Shown one piece after another: positions 1 through 8,107 of a DNA stretch of 64,000 nt. Under the pieces are notes generated by a model, which was not told where the DNA came from, searched no databases, and worked only from the letters and a program-made list of their open reading frames with translations. This stretch comes from JAJECS01 sp965219705. GTDB taxonomy: Bacteria; Chloroflexota; UBA11872. A program made the position numbers and the translations under genes. The first letter of the stretch is position 1. Each line of letters starts with the position of its first letter. Location of the stretch: positions 1,178,001-1,242,000 of the forward strand of contig OZ244789.1 of assembly GCA_965219705.1 (NCBI GenBank), written 5' to 3'.

Positions 1-1
1 G

Positions 2-157
2 ATGCTCTTGGTCGACATTGGCGAGCACGCGGCGGCGCAGCGCGTCGAGGCGGCCGTGGTGCAAGCCCTCGAGTCCGGGCGCTTCAAGTCCATGAGCGCC
101 GGCAGGATGGGGATGTCGACGTCCGAAGCCGGCGACTTTGTGGCGAGCCTGGTTTAG
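2..157 (+). CDS. Isocitrate/isopropylmalate dehydrogenase family protein, C-terminal fragment
   Basis: Only the last 51 codons are in the window; the gene enters from the left edge. The visible tail has GEHAAAQRVEAAV, then ALESG, then STSEAGDFVASLV before TAG. This is the usual C-terminal pattern of NAD(P)-dependent beta-decarboxylating dehydrogenases (LeuB, Icd and tartrate dehydrogenase-like enzymes), where a helix after GE..AA.R is followed by a TxExGD motif. The substrate cannot be decided because the active-site half is outside the window. It is a housekeeping-type gene flanking the accessory operon that starts at 373. Confidence 0.7.
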   Translation: MLLVDIGEHAAAQRVEAAVVQALESGRFKSMSAGRMGMSTSEAGDFVASLV

Positions 158-372
158 CGGACAGGCCACAGACATGTGAGACACGGCTGACCGGCGGGAG
201 GCCGCCAGGCGCACCATAGGGGCGGCGATTATTCCACCGGGGCCAGCCCCCAGCCCAAGCCCACATCAACGGCCGCCACGGTCGTCCGGGCCACCAAGGT
301 CTACCGCGCTGCCGGACGCAACGTCCATGGCCTTCGGGTAAGATGCGCCCGCTGGCTGTCACAGGCAGGCGG

Positions 373-1173
373 ATGGAGAAGACTTTCGAGCAGGGTTTTG
401 CCCAGGCCGAGGAGTCAGCCGCGTCCGCCGTAAAGGCGGCGCAAGCGCTGGTCAAGGCCGCGAGGAACCTGGAGAAGGCCGCGAAAGCCGGCAATATCTC
501 CAAGATGCGTGACGCGGCAGGCCGCCTATCCACGAGCGGCGACGCGGCGTATCAACAAGTCGCAAACGCGGCGGCCGCTTGGCCGTTCAGCGCCGAGGAC
601 GAAGCGGACTATCTGCGGAACGACTACGAGCAAGAGCTCATCGAGGCCGGGCAAGCCGAAGGTCTCCGCATCCATCTCCAGGACGACGTGTTGGTGGTGT
701 TCCCCAAAATCGTTCGCATCCTGCCGGACCGGCGCGCGGTGCGGGTGGACCGCAAGCAAGTGCCCGTGATTCGGCCATCGAAGCTTGTGGCGACGCTTCG
801 GCACGAGCAAGGGAGGCGGCCCTCCTTTTCGAGCGAGCAATTCCTCGAAGCGTTATACAAGGCATATCGGGAACGGGCAGGCGAGGGGTTGTTCGGGACT
901 GGGAAGGAATTACGCGGGACACCGATCAGGCTCACCGATGTCTACGAGGCGCTTACCCTCCTCCCAGGCAGCCGTCGGGGCTACCAGCGCGCGGACTTTT
1001 GCCGGGATCTCTATCTGTTGGACCACAGTGGAATCCGGCAGACAAAATCTGGGGCGACGTTATCGTTTCCGGCGAGTACAGGCACGCGCCAAGCGCAGCG
1101 CTTGTCATTCGTCGGCCCGGACGGGGAAACGATGACCTACTACGCGATCTCGTTCAAGATAGGCGCCCAGTGA
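373..1173 (+). CDS. Hypothetical protein, first gene of the BrxD-like/SNF2 operon
   Basis: I do not recognise this 266-residue protein. Residues 1-70 are rich in Ala, Lys and Glu with a heptad-like pattern and look like a helical or coiled-coil segment. The rest looks alpha/beta, with hydrophobic strands such as DDVLVVFPKIVRILP, and ends in a basic, aromatic C-terminus. ATG 373 was chosen because the conserved-looking protein starts at MEKTFEQGF; an in-frame ATG at 343 would add ten residues. Its TGA shares one base with the next ATG (TGATG at 1171-1175), so it is translationally coupled to the P-loop genes. It may be a structural or DNA-recognition partner of the downstream ATPases; this is inference from position only. 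Confidence 0.6.
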   Translation: MEKTFEQGFAQAEESAASAVKAAQALVKAARNLEKAAKAGNISKMRDAAGRLSTSGDAAYQQVANAAAAWPFSAEDEADYLRNDYEQELIEAGQAEGLRIHLQDDVLVVFPKIVRILPDRRAVRVDRKQVPVIRPSKLVATLRHEQGRRPSFSSEQFLEALYKAYRERAGEGLFGTGKELRGTPIRLTDVYEALTLLPGSRRGYQRADFCRDLYLLDHSGIRQTKSGATLSFPASTGTRQAQRLSFVGPDGETMTYYAISFKIGAQ

Positions 1174-2198
1174 TGGCCGCCTATGGCTCCGGCGGGGATG
1201 CGGGCGTTTCCAGATCGCCGGTTACCGCTCCCGCGGACTGGCTGAACGTCATCAGGCAGGAGTACCTCGAGACGTTCGTGCGGGATGGCGGCTCGGCGGT
1301 CAAGATCGCCGTGCCGCGTGACGCCCAGGCGCGGGACGCGGCCGCGAACGGTCTCGTGCGGTCCGGCCAAGAGCTCGGGTTCCTGGTCGTCCAGGTCAGC
1401 GCGGCCGACACCAGGGTGCATATGATGGACCGCCTCTTCTTCGAAATCGCCGACCAGATTCCCTGGCGGACGCTGAGCCAGCAAGTCGTGGTCAGGATCG
1501 CCTCCGACAAGATGTTCGCGGTACCGCAAGACGGCGACGGTTCGCTGTTGGATCGACTGGCGGAGGCAAATGGCTTAGGCGCCAGCTTCCTGCTGTCTGA
1601 GTTGCTGCCGGCAATCGAGGATGGGGTGGCGAAGAATCGACGCCTTTCGCGAGACTTCCGCGTGGCCGTGACGCAACTGTGCCTCTCCGAGCTCAGGGGC
1701 GGCGCCGACGGCGAGCGGCGCATCCAGGCCATCATCGAATGGCTCGACGGCAGCAACAACCGCGTCAGCGCCGTGCGGCCTTACCACATCTTCAGCCGCG
1801 TCACCCGCGCCAACGCGCGCTATTTGTTCGAATCCATGCTGCACTGGCTGCGCTTCGCCGGCTATTCGGGTCTGCTGCTCGTGCTGGACACCGCGCGGCT
1901 CACCGTTGCCAGGAATCCGCGTGACGGCAAGCAGTACTACACCAAGGCCGCGTTGCTCGACGCCTACGAGGTGCTGCGTCAGTTCATCGACGCCACGGAC
2001 CGGTTGCATGGCTGTCTGATCGTGGTAGTGCCCGACGCCGAATTCTTGGCCGACGACCAGTCGCCCCGCAGCCGCGGCATTGGGGCGTATGAAGCCCTCA
2101 AGCTCAGAGTCATCGACGAGGTGCGGGACCGCCGGCTCGCGAACCCCATGGCCTCGCTGGTGAGACTTTCATCCATGACGCAAGCGGGAGCGGCGTGA
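1173..2198 (+). CDS. BrxD-like (DUF2791-type) P-loop protein with degenerate nucleotide-binding motifs
   Basis: This 341-residue protein resembles the BREX-system ATP-binding family in overall plan, but where a Walker A (GxxGxGKS) is expected there is only a KIAVPRDAQARDA stretch. The strand that should carry Walker B reads GLLLVLDTARL, lacking the acidic DE pair. It therefore looks like a non-hydrolysing partner of the intact ATPase encoded next. The start ATG overlaps the upstream stop by one base and its own TGA overlaps the next GTG by four bases (GTGA), so all three genes are tightly coupled. Fold assignment is by resemblance and gene order; it could instead be an unrelated NTPase relative. 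Confidence 0.55.
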   Translation: MAAYGSGGDAGVSRSPVTAPADWLNVIRQEYLETFVRDGGSAVKIAVPRDAQARDAAANGLVRSGQELGFLVVQVSAADTRVHMMDRLFFEIADQIPWRTLSQQVVVRIASDKMFAVPQDGDGSLLDRLAEANGLGASFLLSELLPAIEDGVAKNRRLSRDFRVAVTQLCLSELRGGADGERRIQAIIEWLDGSNNRVSAVRPYHIFSRVTRANARYLFESMLHWLRFAGYSGLLLVLDTARLTVARNPRDGKQYYTKAALLDAYEVLRQFIDATDRLHGCLIVVVPDAEFLADDQSPRSRGIGAYEALKLRVIDEVRDRRLANPMASLVRLSSMTQAGAA

Positions 2199-3463
2199 GC
2201 GCGGAAGTAGATACAGGCGTCGCTGACCGCCGCGCGCTCGAGGCGCTGCGCAACGGCGTGCCGAACGGCGACGCGGTGCGCGCGCTTGGCTGCCACCAGC
2301 CCGCCGTCGAGGAGCGCTTCCTGAAGCAACTCGACGCAGTAAGCGAGGCGCTGCCTCAGTCTCGCCAGGCGCGCGGACTGCTGGTCGACGGCGGGTTCGG
2401 CGCTGGCAAGTCGCACCTTTTTCAGTATCTCGAGCATCTGGCGCTTGAGCAAAACTATGTCTGCAGCCGGATTGTCATCAGCAAGGAAAGCCCGCTCCAT
2501 AACCCCGAGCAGGTCTATCGAGCCGCGATTGAAGCGGCGGTCGTGCCGAAGCGCTCCGGGCAAGCCATGCAGGAAGTTGCGCTGCGTCTAAATCCGCGCC
2601 GCAAGGCTTACGAGGAGTTTTACCTGTGGGCTCGCAAGCCTGACAACGGCGTCGCCCCGTTGTTTGCGGCGACCCTCCATCTGTATGAATACCTCCGCAA
2701 CGACCCCGAACTCGTGGCGAAGATTACGGACTTTTGGTCCGGGGAGCGCATCAAGATTAGCGACGTGCGCCGGGGGCTGCGGGAGCTCGGGGAGGCGGCC
2801 AACTTTCCGATTCGCGCGGTCCGCATCCGCGAGTTGGCGCTCCAGCGACCGCTGTTCGCCGCGCGGCTTATGGTCGGCGCCGGCTATCGCGGATGGGTCT
2901 GGCTGATCGACGAGGTCGAATTGATCGGCCGCTACAGCGTCTTGCAGCGCGGGAAAGCCTATGGCGAGCTCGCCCGCTGGCTGGGGTGGATTAAAGACGT
3001 GCACTACCCCGGCCTGTCGGTGGTCGCGGCCATCACCGACGACTTCGTAACGGCGATCCTGGAGGGCAAAAGCGACCGCGAGAACATCGGGCCAAGGCTT
3101 GAGCGCCGGGGCAGAGAGGAAGACCAGCGCCTGGCCGCCTGGGCTGAGACCGGGATGCGCGTCATTGAGCGCGAGCCGCTGACGCTCGACGCGCCCGACG
3201 ACGAGACGCTCAAGCGCACCTACGCCCGGCTGAAGGAGGTCCACGCCGCCGCCTACCAGTGGGAACCGCCCGATGTTCCATCCCCGGCGCAAGCTGCGTC
3301 GCGGCGCATGCGGTCGTACGTCAGGTACTGGATCAATGCGTGGGACCTCAAGCGGATCTACCCGGACGCGGAGCTCGGCATCGAAGCGCATGAGCTGCGG
3401 CACACATATCACGAAGACGCGGACGTCGAGGACGGCCGCGAGCCGCCCGGGAGTGTTGCGTAG
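2195..3463 (+). CDS. BrxD-like (DUF2791-type) ATP-binding protein
   Basis: A 422-residue AAA-type ATPase. Walker A is clear at about residues 66-73 (GGFGAGKS), and Walker B at about 232-243 as WVWLIDEVELIG. Sensor-like strands follow (LSVVAAITDDF). The RALEALRNGVPN start and the HQ/E-rich segment before Walker A are typical of BREX-associated BrxD proteins (DUF2791), which in BREX loci accompany a methylase and PglZ; neither is present here. It probably works with the degenerate paralogue upstream and with the SNF2 helicase two genes downstream. GTG start, overlapping the previous stop by four bases. Confidence 0.65.
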   Translation: MSAEVDTGVADRRALEALRNGVPNGDAVRALGCHQPAVEERFLKQLDAVSEALPQSRQARGLLVDGGFGAGKSHLFQYLEHLALEQNYVCSRIVISKESPLHNPEQVYRAAIEAAVVPKRSGQAMQEVALRLNPRRKAYEEFYLWARKPDNGVAPLFAATLHLYEYLRNDPELVAKITDFWSGERIKISDVRRGLRELGEAANFPIRAVRIRELALQRPLFAARLMVGAGYRGWVWLIDEVELIGRYSVLQRGKAYGELARWLGWIKDVHYPGLSVVAAITDDFVTAILEGKSDRENIGPRLERRGREEDQRLAAWAETGMRVIEREPLTLDAPDDETLKRTYARLKEVHAAAYQWEPPDVPSPAQAASRRMRSYVRYWINAWDLKRIYPDAELGIEAHELRHTYHEDADVEDGREPPGSVA

Positions 3464-3469
3464 GCCGAG

Positions 3470-4015
3470 ATGGCCGTGCCGTTTCGCGATCGCCGCACGG
3501 AAGACTACGATCTGGGATTGGCGGGATACCTTCGATTTATCGATGAGCCGGACGCGAAGGGTGTCCGCGGGTGCCTCTTTTGCGTCAACGCGCGCGGCGA
3601 GCCGATCGACTTCAGCTTCACCCGGATCGACGTGGCCGCGCCGCTTCTCTGGCGGCCAGGTGAGGCGAGGCGGCGCGCCGTTACGGACCTTGCCAAGGCG
3701 CTCTTTGCAGCGAGCTCGAAGGCGCCCAGGCTCTTGCTCACCCTCGCCGGCGAAGCGCCCGCCGGCGTGTTCGTTGAGGACTTGGAAGTTCACCTGCCTC
3801 TATGTCGGGTCGCGGGCGCTGCCGCGAGCCGTCATGCGGCTTCGGCGTCCCTGGCGACGCTGTCCGACGACGCGCGGCTTTGCTGGGTGGGGAAGCCGCC
3901 GCCGCCAGATTCACCGGCACACCGTCTGTTGGTGGCGCTGAACGGCCGACGGCTGGCGACCGAGCCGTTTGACCGCGCGGCCAGCGGCCTCAATGAGGTC
4001 TTCGGCCCATCGTGA
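3470..4015 (+). CDS. Hypothetical protein of the BrxD-like/SNF2 operon
   Basis: This 181-residue soluble protein matches no family I know. The N-terminal half has alternating hydrophobic strands with charged turns (GYLRFIDEP, GCLFCVNARGEPIDFSF), suggesting a small beta-rich domain. The C-terminal half is Ala/Ser/Pro-rich and may be partly disordered. It begins six bases after the ATPase gene and its TGA overlaps the helicase GTG by four bases, so it belongs to the operon and is probably made in fixed proportion with the helicase. Role unknown; an adaptor between ATPases and helicase is one possibility. Confidence 0.55.
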   Translation: MAVPFRDRRTEDYDLGLAGYLRFIDEPDAKGVRGCLFCVNARGEPIDFSFTRIDVAAPLLWRPGEARRRAVTDLAKALFAASSKAPRLLLTLAGEAPAGVFVEDLEVHLPLCRVAGAAASRHAASASLATLSDDARLCWVGKPPPPDSPAHRLLVALNGRRLATEPFDRAASGLNEVFGPS

Positions 4016-5841
4016 GACGCGCTGGCTGGTGGCGCGCAACGACGGAGGAGGCCCGCCCGCGCTTCTGGTGGTTCTGGCGCCGCCAAGCGCGCGCCGAGGC
4101 CCCCGCGCGTGTCGCGCTCGTCACGACCACCTCACCGCTGGCCAAGGCGCTTCGCATCGCCGGGGCGCCTCTCGTAGGCGTCCGTTCGTTGCCTAGCGAT
4201 AGCCCTACCCCCGATGCGGCGTCGAGCGTTGACCTCGAGCTGGTGACCGAGCGCACCGCCCAACCGGGCCGGCGATCCTCCCGCAATGGCCCCAGCGCAC
4301 TCGACGGGTCGGCGGCGGGCGCGCCAGCGAAACCAGACGGTCCCAAACTCGCGGAGCGACTTCGCGCGGTGCTCGCCGTCCCGCTCGAGTCGCTGCTGCC
4401 CGGCCCAGCGGCAACCCTTGACTGGCCCGGCGAGCTCATGCCATTTCAACTCGACGGCGTTCGCGCGCTTATCGCGAGCGAGCGGATTCTGCTCGCCGAT
4501 GACATGGGGCTCGGCAAGACCATCCAAGCAATCGCGGCGATTCGCATCCTCCTTGTCCAGCGCGCGATCGCCTCGGTGTTGATCGTCGTGCCGGCAGCCA
4601 TCGTTTGGCAATGGCAGCGCGAGTATCGGCGCTGGGCCCCGGAACTCCGGACCATCATCGTCCACGGTCCGGCGCATGACCGCGCCTGGCAGTGGAACGC
4701 TCACGTTCACGTCACGATCGTGAGTTACGACACGCTGCGCGCCGACTTGACAACCGGCGCTATGTCGGCTCCTGGCCGCAAGCAATGGGACCTCGTGGTC
4801 TTGGATGAGGCGCAGCGAATCAAGAACAAGGACACCGCGACAAGCTATCTGCTCAAGCGGCTCCACCGTAGGCGCTCATGGGCCCTGACCGGCACGCCCC
4901 TCGAAAACAACCTGGAAGATTTGGTCTCAATCTTGGAGTTCGTCGATCACACTGCGGAGTCCTCCAGAACTTCGCGCATGCCTACCGTATCGTTGCTGCG
5001 TCGTCATCGTGAATTACAGCTTCGACGCCGCAAGGCTGATGTGCTAGAGCAGCTCCCACCGAAGCAGATCATCGAAATCTACACAATATTGGGACCCGGT
5101 CAACGCGCGGCGTACCAACGAGCTGAAGAAGAAGGTATCGTCCAGCTACGCGAAAAGGGCGCGTCTGTCCGCGTTCAGCACGTTCTCGAGCTGATAACCC
5201 GGCTCAAGCAGATTTGCAACTTCGATCCCCAGACTGGGGAATCCGCCAAGATGAGCAATATCCGTGAGCGTCTGACAGCTCTTGCCGAGCAAGGCCACCG
5301 AGCGCTTCTGTTTTCGCAATACACCGATGACACGTTTGGCGTTGGTTCCGCCGCTCGCGCATTAGAAGAACATCGGCCGCTTACGTACACTGGCGCGATG
5401 TCCAGCGCCGACCGCGACGAAGCTATCTCGACGTTCAAGTCGAATGCGTCGCACGGGGTGCTGATTCTTTCCGTGCGTGCCGGCGGTGTCGGCCTGAACC
5501 TTCAGGCAGCCTCGTACGTCTTTCATCTCGACCGCTGGTGGAATCCGGCCGTCGAGCGGCAGGCCGAAGATCGAACCCATCGCATGGGCCAAGTAATGCC
5601 GGTGACCGTTTTTAAATACGTATGCGAAGGAACGATAGAAGAACGTATTCGGGATATCTTGCATGAAAAGCAGAAACTGTACGATGAAGTCATTGATGAT
5701 GTGTCATTTGATCTTGCCTCCCGGCTTACCGAACACGAGCTGTTCGGCCTCTTTGGTCTTCAAGCTCCTCGACGCAGTCCCAAGCACAGGCCTGGCGATG
5801 AGAATCACGGGATGGCGTACTCGCCGGAGACCATCGGTTGA
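4012..5841 (+). CDS. SNF2-family DEAD/DEAH-like helicase/translocase
   Basis: A 609-residue superfamily 2 double-stranded DNA translocase. A poorly conserved N-terminal region of about 130 residues precedes the motor. Motif I is DDMGLGKT at about residues 163-170, motif II is DEAQ at about 265-268, motif III is SWALTGTPLENN, and the C-terminal lobe has VRAGGVGLNLQAA and the RTHRMGQ arginine-finger motif near residue 521. All core motifs are intact, so it should hydrolyse ATP and move on DNA. As last gene of the operon with BrxD-like ATPases it is the likely effector motor. No nuclease domain is visible. GTG start within the previous stop. Confidence 0.85.
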   Translation: MRRAGWWRATTEEARPRFWWFWRRQARAEAPARVALVTTTSPLAKALRIAGAPLVGVRSLPSDSPTPDAASSVDLELVTERTAQPGRRSSRNGPSALDGSAAGAPAKPDGPKLAERLRAVLAVPLESLLPGPAATLDWPGELMPFQLDGVRALIASERILLADDMGLGKTIQAIAAIRILLVQRAIASVLIVVPAAIVWQWQREYRRWAPELRTIIVHGPAHDRAWQWNAHVHVTIVSYDTLRADLTTGAMSAPGRKQWDLVVLDEAQRIKNKDTATSYLLKRLHRRRSWALTGTPLENNLEDLVSILEFVDHTAESSRTSRMPTVSLLRRHRELQLRRRKADVLEQLPPKQIIEIYTILGPGQRAAYQRAEEEGIVQLREKGASVRVQHVLELITRLKQICNFDPQTGESAKMSNIRERLTALAEQGHRALLFSQYTDDTFGVGSAARALEEHRPLTYTGAMSSADRDEAISTFKSNASHGVLILSVRAGGVGLNLQAASYVFHLDRWWNPAVERQAEDRTHRMGQVMPVTVFKYVCEGTIEERIRDILHEKQKLYDEVIDDVSFDLASRLTEHELFGLFGLQAPRRSPKHRPGDENHGMAYSPETIG

Positions 5842-5925
5842 GGGTGTCCCGCATGCCCGCGCGGTGTGGATGCATGTCGCTCCGGCGCCATCGGCTGGCC
5901 GGGCAGTGGTTAGTGGCCAGTGGTC

Positions 5926-5950
5926 GTAGGGCGGTTCGCGAACCGCCCCT
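5926..5950. repeat. REP-like palindrome, imperfect copy
   Basis: Within the 226-base gap after the helicase gene lies GGGCGGTTCG followed directly by its complement CGAACCGCCC, a 20-base palindrome, with flanks matching the longer perfect copy at 9498-9525. A GTGG/AGTGG-rich stretch precedes it. It is a dispersed intergenic palindrome rather than a terminator, because no T-run follows. Confidence 0.6.
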
Positions 5951-6133
5951 GCCGCTCGTCGATCTGGCCGTCGCATAGCGCCAGGCATTTGCGCCCGTGG
6001 CCGGTGATATACTCCGGCGCCTCCAGTGGCGGGCTCATTCCGCCCCTGAAATAGCCAAGGACGACCCATCGCCTCATCGAACGGCTCGCTAGCCGGTCTC
6101 AGCCAAGAACGGCTGCTGTGGATCTACCGCACG

Positions 6134-7051
6134 ATGCGCCGCATCCGCCGTTTCGAGGAAACGGCCGAGGTCGCGTACCGGGCGGCCAAGATGCGCGGTG
6201 CGCTGCACTTCTACATTGGCGAGGAAGCCTCCGCGACCGGCGTCTGCGCCGCGCTCAACGAGGGTGACTTCATCACCAGCACCCATCGCGGCCACGGGCA
6301 CTGCATCGCCAAGGGCGCCCGGCTGGACAAGATGATGGCCGAGCTGTACGGCCGGACCACGGGCTACTGCGGCGGCAAGGGCGGCTCGATGCACATCGCC
6401 GACGTGGCCAGCGGCAATCTCGGCGCCAATGGCATCGTCGGCGCCGGGGTGCCCATCGCCGTGGGCGCCGCCCTGGGATCAAAGCTGCGCAACGATGGCA
6501 AGGTCACGATCTGCTTCTTTGGCGACGCCGCCGGTCCGACCGGCGCCTTTCATGAAGGCGTGAATATGGGGGCGGTGCTCAACGTGCCGGTGGTGTTTGT
6601 CTGCGAGAACAACCAGTACGGCATGGCGACCCACAGCGACTTTGCCAATGCCTCGCACGTGGGTGACCGGGGTCCGGCCTACGGCATGCCCAGCGAGCGC
6701 ATCGACGGCAACAATGTCTTCGAGGTCTACACGCGGGCCAAAGTTGCCATCGACCGTGCCCGAAACGGCGAGGGCCCGACGCTCATCGAGACGATCACCT
6801 ACCGGCACAAAGGCCACACCATCCACGACTCGAAGGGCTATCGCGACGAGGACGAGATCGCCAAGTGGATCGCGCGCGACCCCATCGAGCGCTTCAAGCG
6901 GGCCGTCCTCGACGCCAAGGCGCTGACGGAAGACGACATGCAGGCGATCGACGACGAGGTTGAAGTGGTGATCGAGCAGGCCGAGGCGTTCGCGGAGGCC
7001 AGCCCCTGGCCTACGCTGGACTCCATCGAGCGGGACGTCTACGTCGACTAG
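6134..7051 (+). CDS. Thiamine-dependent 2-oxoacid dehydrogenase E1 component, alpha subunit (pyruvate or acetoin type)
   Basis: E1alpha decarboxylates the 2-oxoacid on thiamine diphosphate and, with E1beta, passes the acyl group to the lipoyl E2 encoded downstream. The thiamine-binding signature is present: GDAAGPTGAFHEG then NN about 25 residues later in CENNQYGMAT; the family motif GGKGGSMH is also seen. ATG 6134 falls inside the first conserved helix. In-frame codons upstream to 6068 encode a typical E1alpha start (LSQERLLWIYRTM) but contain no ATG, GTG or TTG. A good AAGGA sits six bases before an ATC at 6068, so true initiation may be there. It could be acetoin dehydrogenase AcoA rather than PdhA. 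Confidence 0.88.
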   Translation: MRRIRRFEETAEVAYRAAKMRGALHFYIGEEASATGVCAALNEGDFITSTHRGHGHCIAKGARLDKMMAELYGRTTGYCGGKGGSMHIADVASGNLGANGIVGAGVPIAVGAALGSKLRNDGKVTICFFGDAAGPTGAFHEGVNMGAVLNVPVVFVCENNQYGMATHSDFANASHVGDRGPAYGMPSERIDGNNVFEVYTRAKVAIDRARNGEGPTLIETITYRHKGHTIHDSKGYRDEDEIAKWIARDPIERFKRAVLDAKALTEDDMQAIDDEVEVVIEQAEAFAEASPWPTLDSIERDVYVD

Positions 7052-7053
7052 CC

Positions 7054-8079
7054 ATGGCAGTCACCACCGCACCTGACGCCCCGGCCGGCGCGGCCACGCG
7101 CCAGATCTTTATGAGCCAGGCGCTGCACGAAGCCCTGGACGAGGAGATGACGCGCGACCCGAACGTCTTCGTCATGGGCGAGGAAGTGGGCGTCTGGGGC
7201 GGGGCCTACAACGTCACCGCCGGTCTGCTGGAGAAATGGGGCGTGGAGCGCATCATCGACACGCCCATCTCCGAGGCGGCGATCGGCGGGGCGGCGGTTG
7301 GCGCCGCCGTCACCGGCTGCCGGCCCGTGGCCGAGTTCATGTACTCGGACTTCATGGGCATCGCCATGGACCAGATCGTCAACCAGGCCGCCAAGAACCG
7401 CTATATGTTCGGCGGCGCCGCCAAGCTGCCCATCACCTACCGCGCGCCGTTCGGCGCCGGCACCGGCAACGCGGCGCAGCACACCCAGAGCTTGGAAGCC
7501 TGGTTCGCGCACGTCCCCGGACTCAAGGTCGTCACCTGCTCGACGCCCCACGACGCCAAAGGGCTGCTGAAAGCCTCGATCCGCGAGGACAACGTGGTCG
7601 TGTTCTTCGAGCACAAGGCCATCTACTCCATGCGCGGGCCCGTGCCCGAGCACGAATACACCATTCCCCTCGGCGTGGCCGACGTGAAGCGTGAAGGCCG
7701 CGACGTCAGCGTCGTGACCTACGCGCGCCAGGTGCACTACGCGCTGGAGGCGGCCGAGCTGCTGGCCGGCGAGGGCATCGACGTCGAGGTGGTCGACATC
7801 CGCACGCTCTATCCGCTGGACGTGGACGCCATCTTGACCTCAGTGGGCAAGACGAACCACGCCGTGGTGGTCTACGAGGCGGCGCGCTTTGCGGGCTTTG
7901 GCGCCGAGCTCGCCTCGCAAATCCAGGAGCACGCCTTCGACGACCTGGACGCGCCGGTGCTGCGGGTGGCCGGGTCGCACTCCCCCATTCCGTTCTCGGA
8001 GCCGCTCGAAAAGGGCGCCATCCCCGACCCGGAGCGGATCGCCGCGGCCATTCGGGAGTCGCTGCAAGGCTCCCGCTAG
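7054..8079 (+). CDS. 2-oxoacid dehydrogenase E1 component, beta subunit
   Basis: A 341-residue transketolase-like beta subunit that completes the E1 heterotetramer. Recognisable are the ALHEALDEEM start helix, MGEEVGVWGGAY, the TPISEAAIGGAAVGAA segment and the C-terminal DIRTLYPLDVDAI motif that closes the active site. It begins two bases after the E1alpha stop, so the two are one transcriptional and translational unit. Length is normal for the family. Like its partner it could serve pyruvate, acetoin or a branched-chain oxoacid; substrate is not readable from motifs. Confidence 0.9.
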   Translation: MAVTTAPDAPAGAATRQIFMSQALHEALDEEMTRDPNVFVMGEEVGVWGGAYNVTAGLLEKWGVERIIDTPISEAAIGGAAVGAAVTGCRPVAEFMYSDFMGIAMDQIVNQAAKNRYMFGGAAKLPITYRAPFGAGTGNAAQHTQSLEAWFAHVPGLKVVTCSTPHDAKGLLKASIREDNVVVFFEHKAIYSMRGPVPEHEYTIPLGVADVKREGRDVSVVTYARQVHYALEAAELLAGEGIDVEVVDIRTLYPLDVDAILTSVGKTNHAVVVYEAARFAGFGAELASQIQEHAFDDLDAPVLRVAGSHSPIPFSEPLEKGAIPDPERIAAAIRESLQGSR

Positions 8080-8107
8080 CGTCCACCGCTAACGAAAGGA
8101 TCCGCCT

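Noticed and set aside
2588..3793. Minus-strand open frame of about 400 codons inside the ATPase operon
   Set aside because: Antisense to a gene with intact Walker motifs and coupled neighbours; composition is that of a GC shadow.
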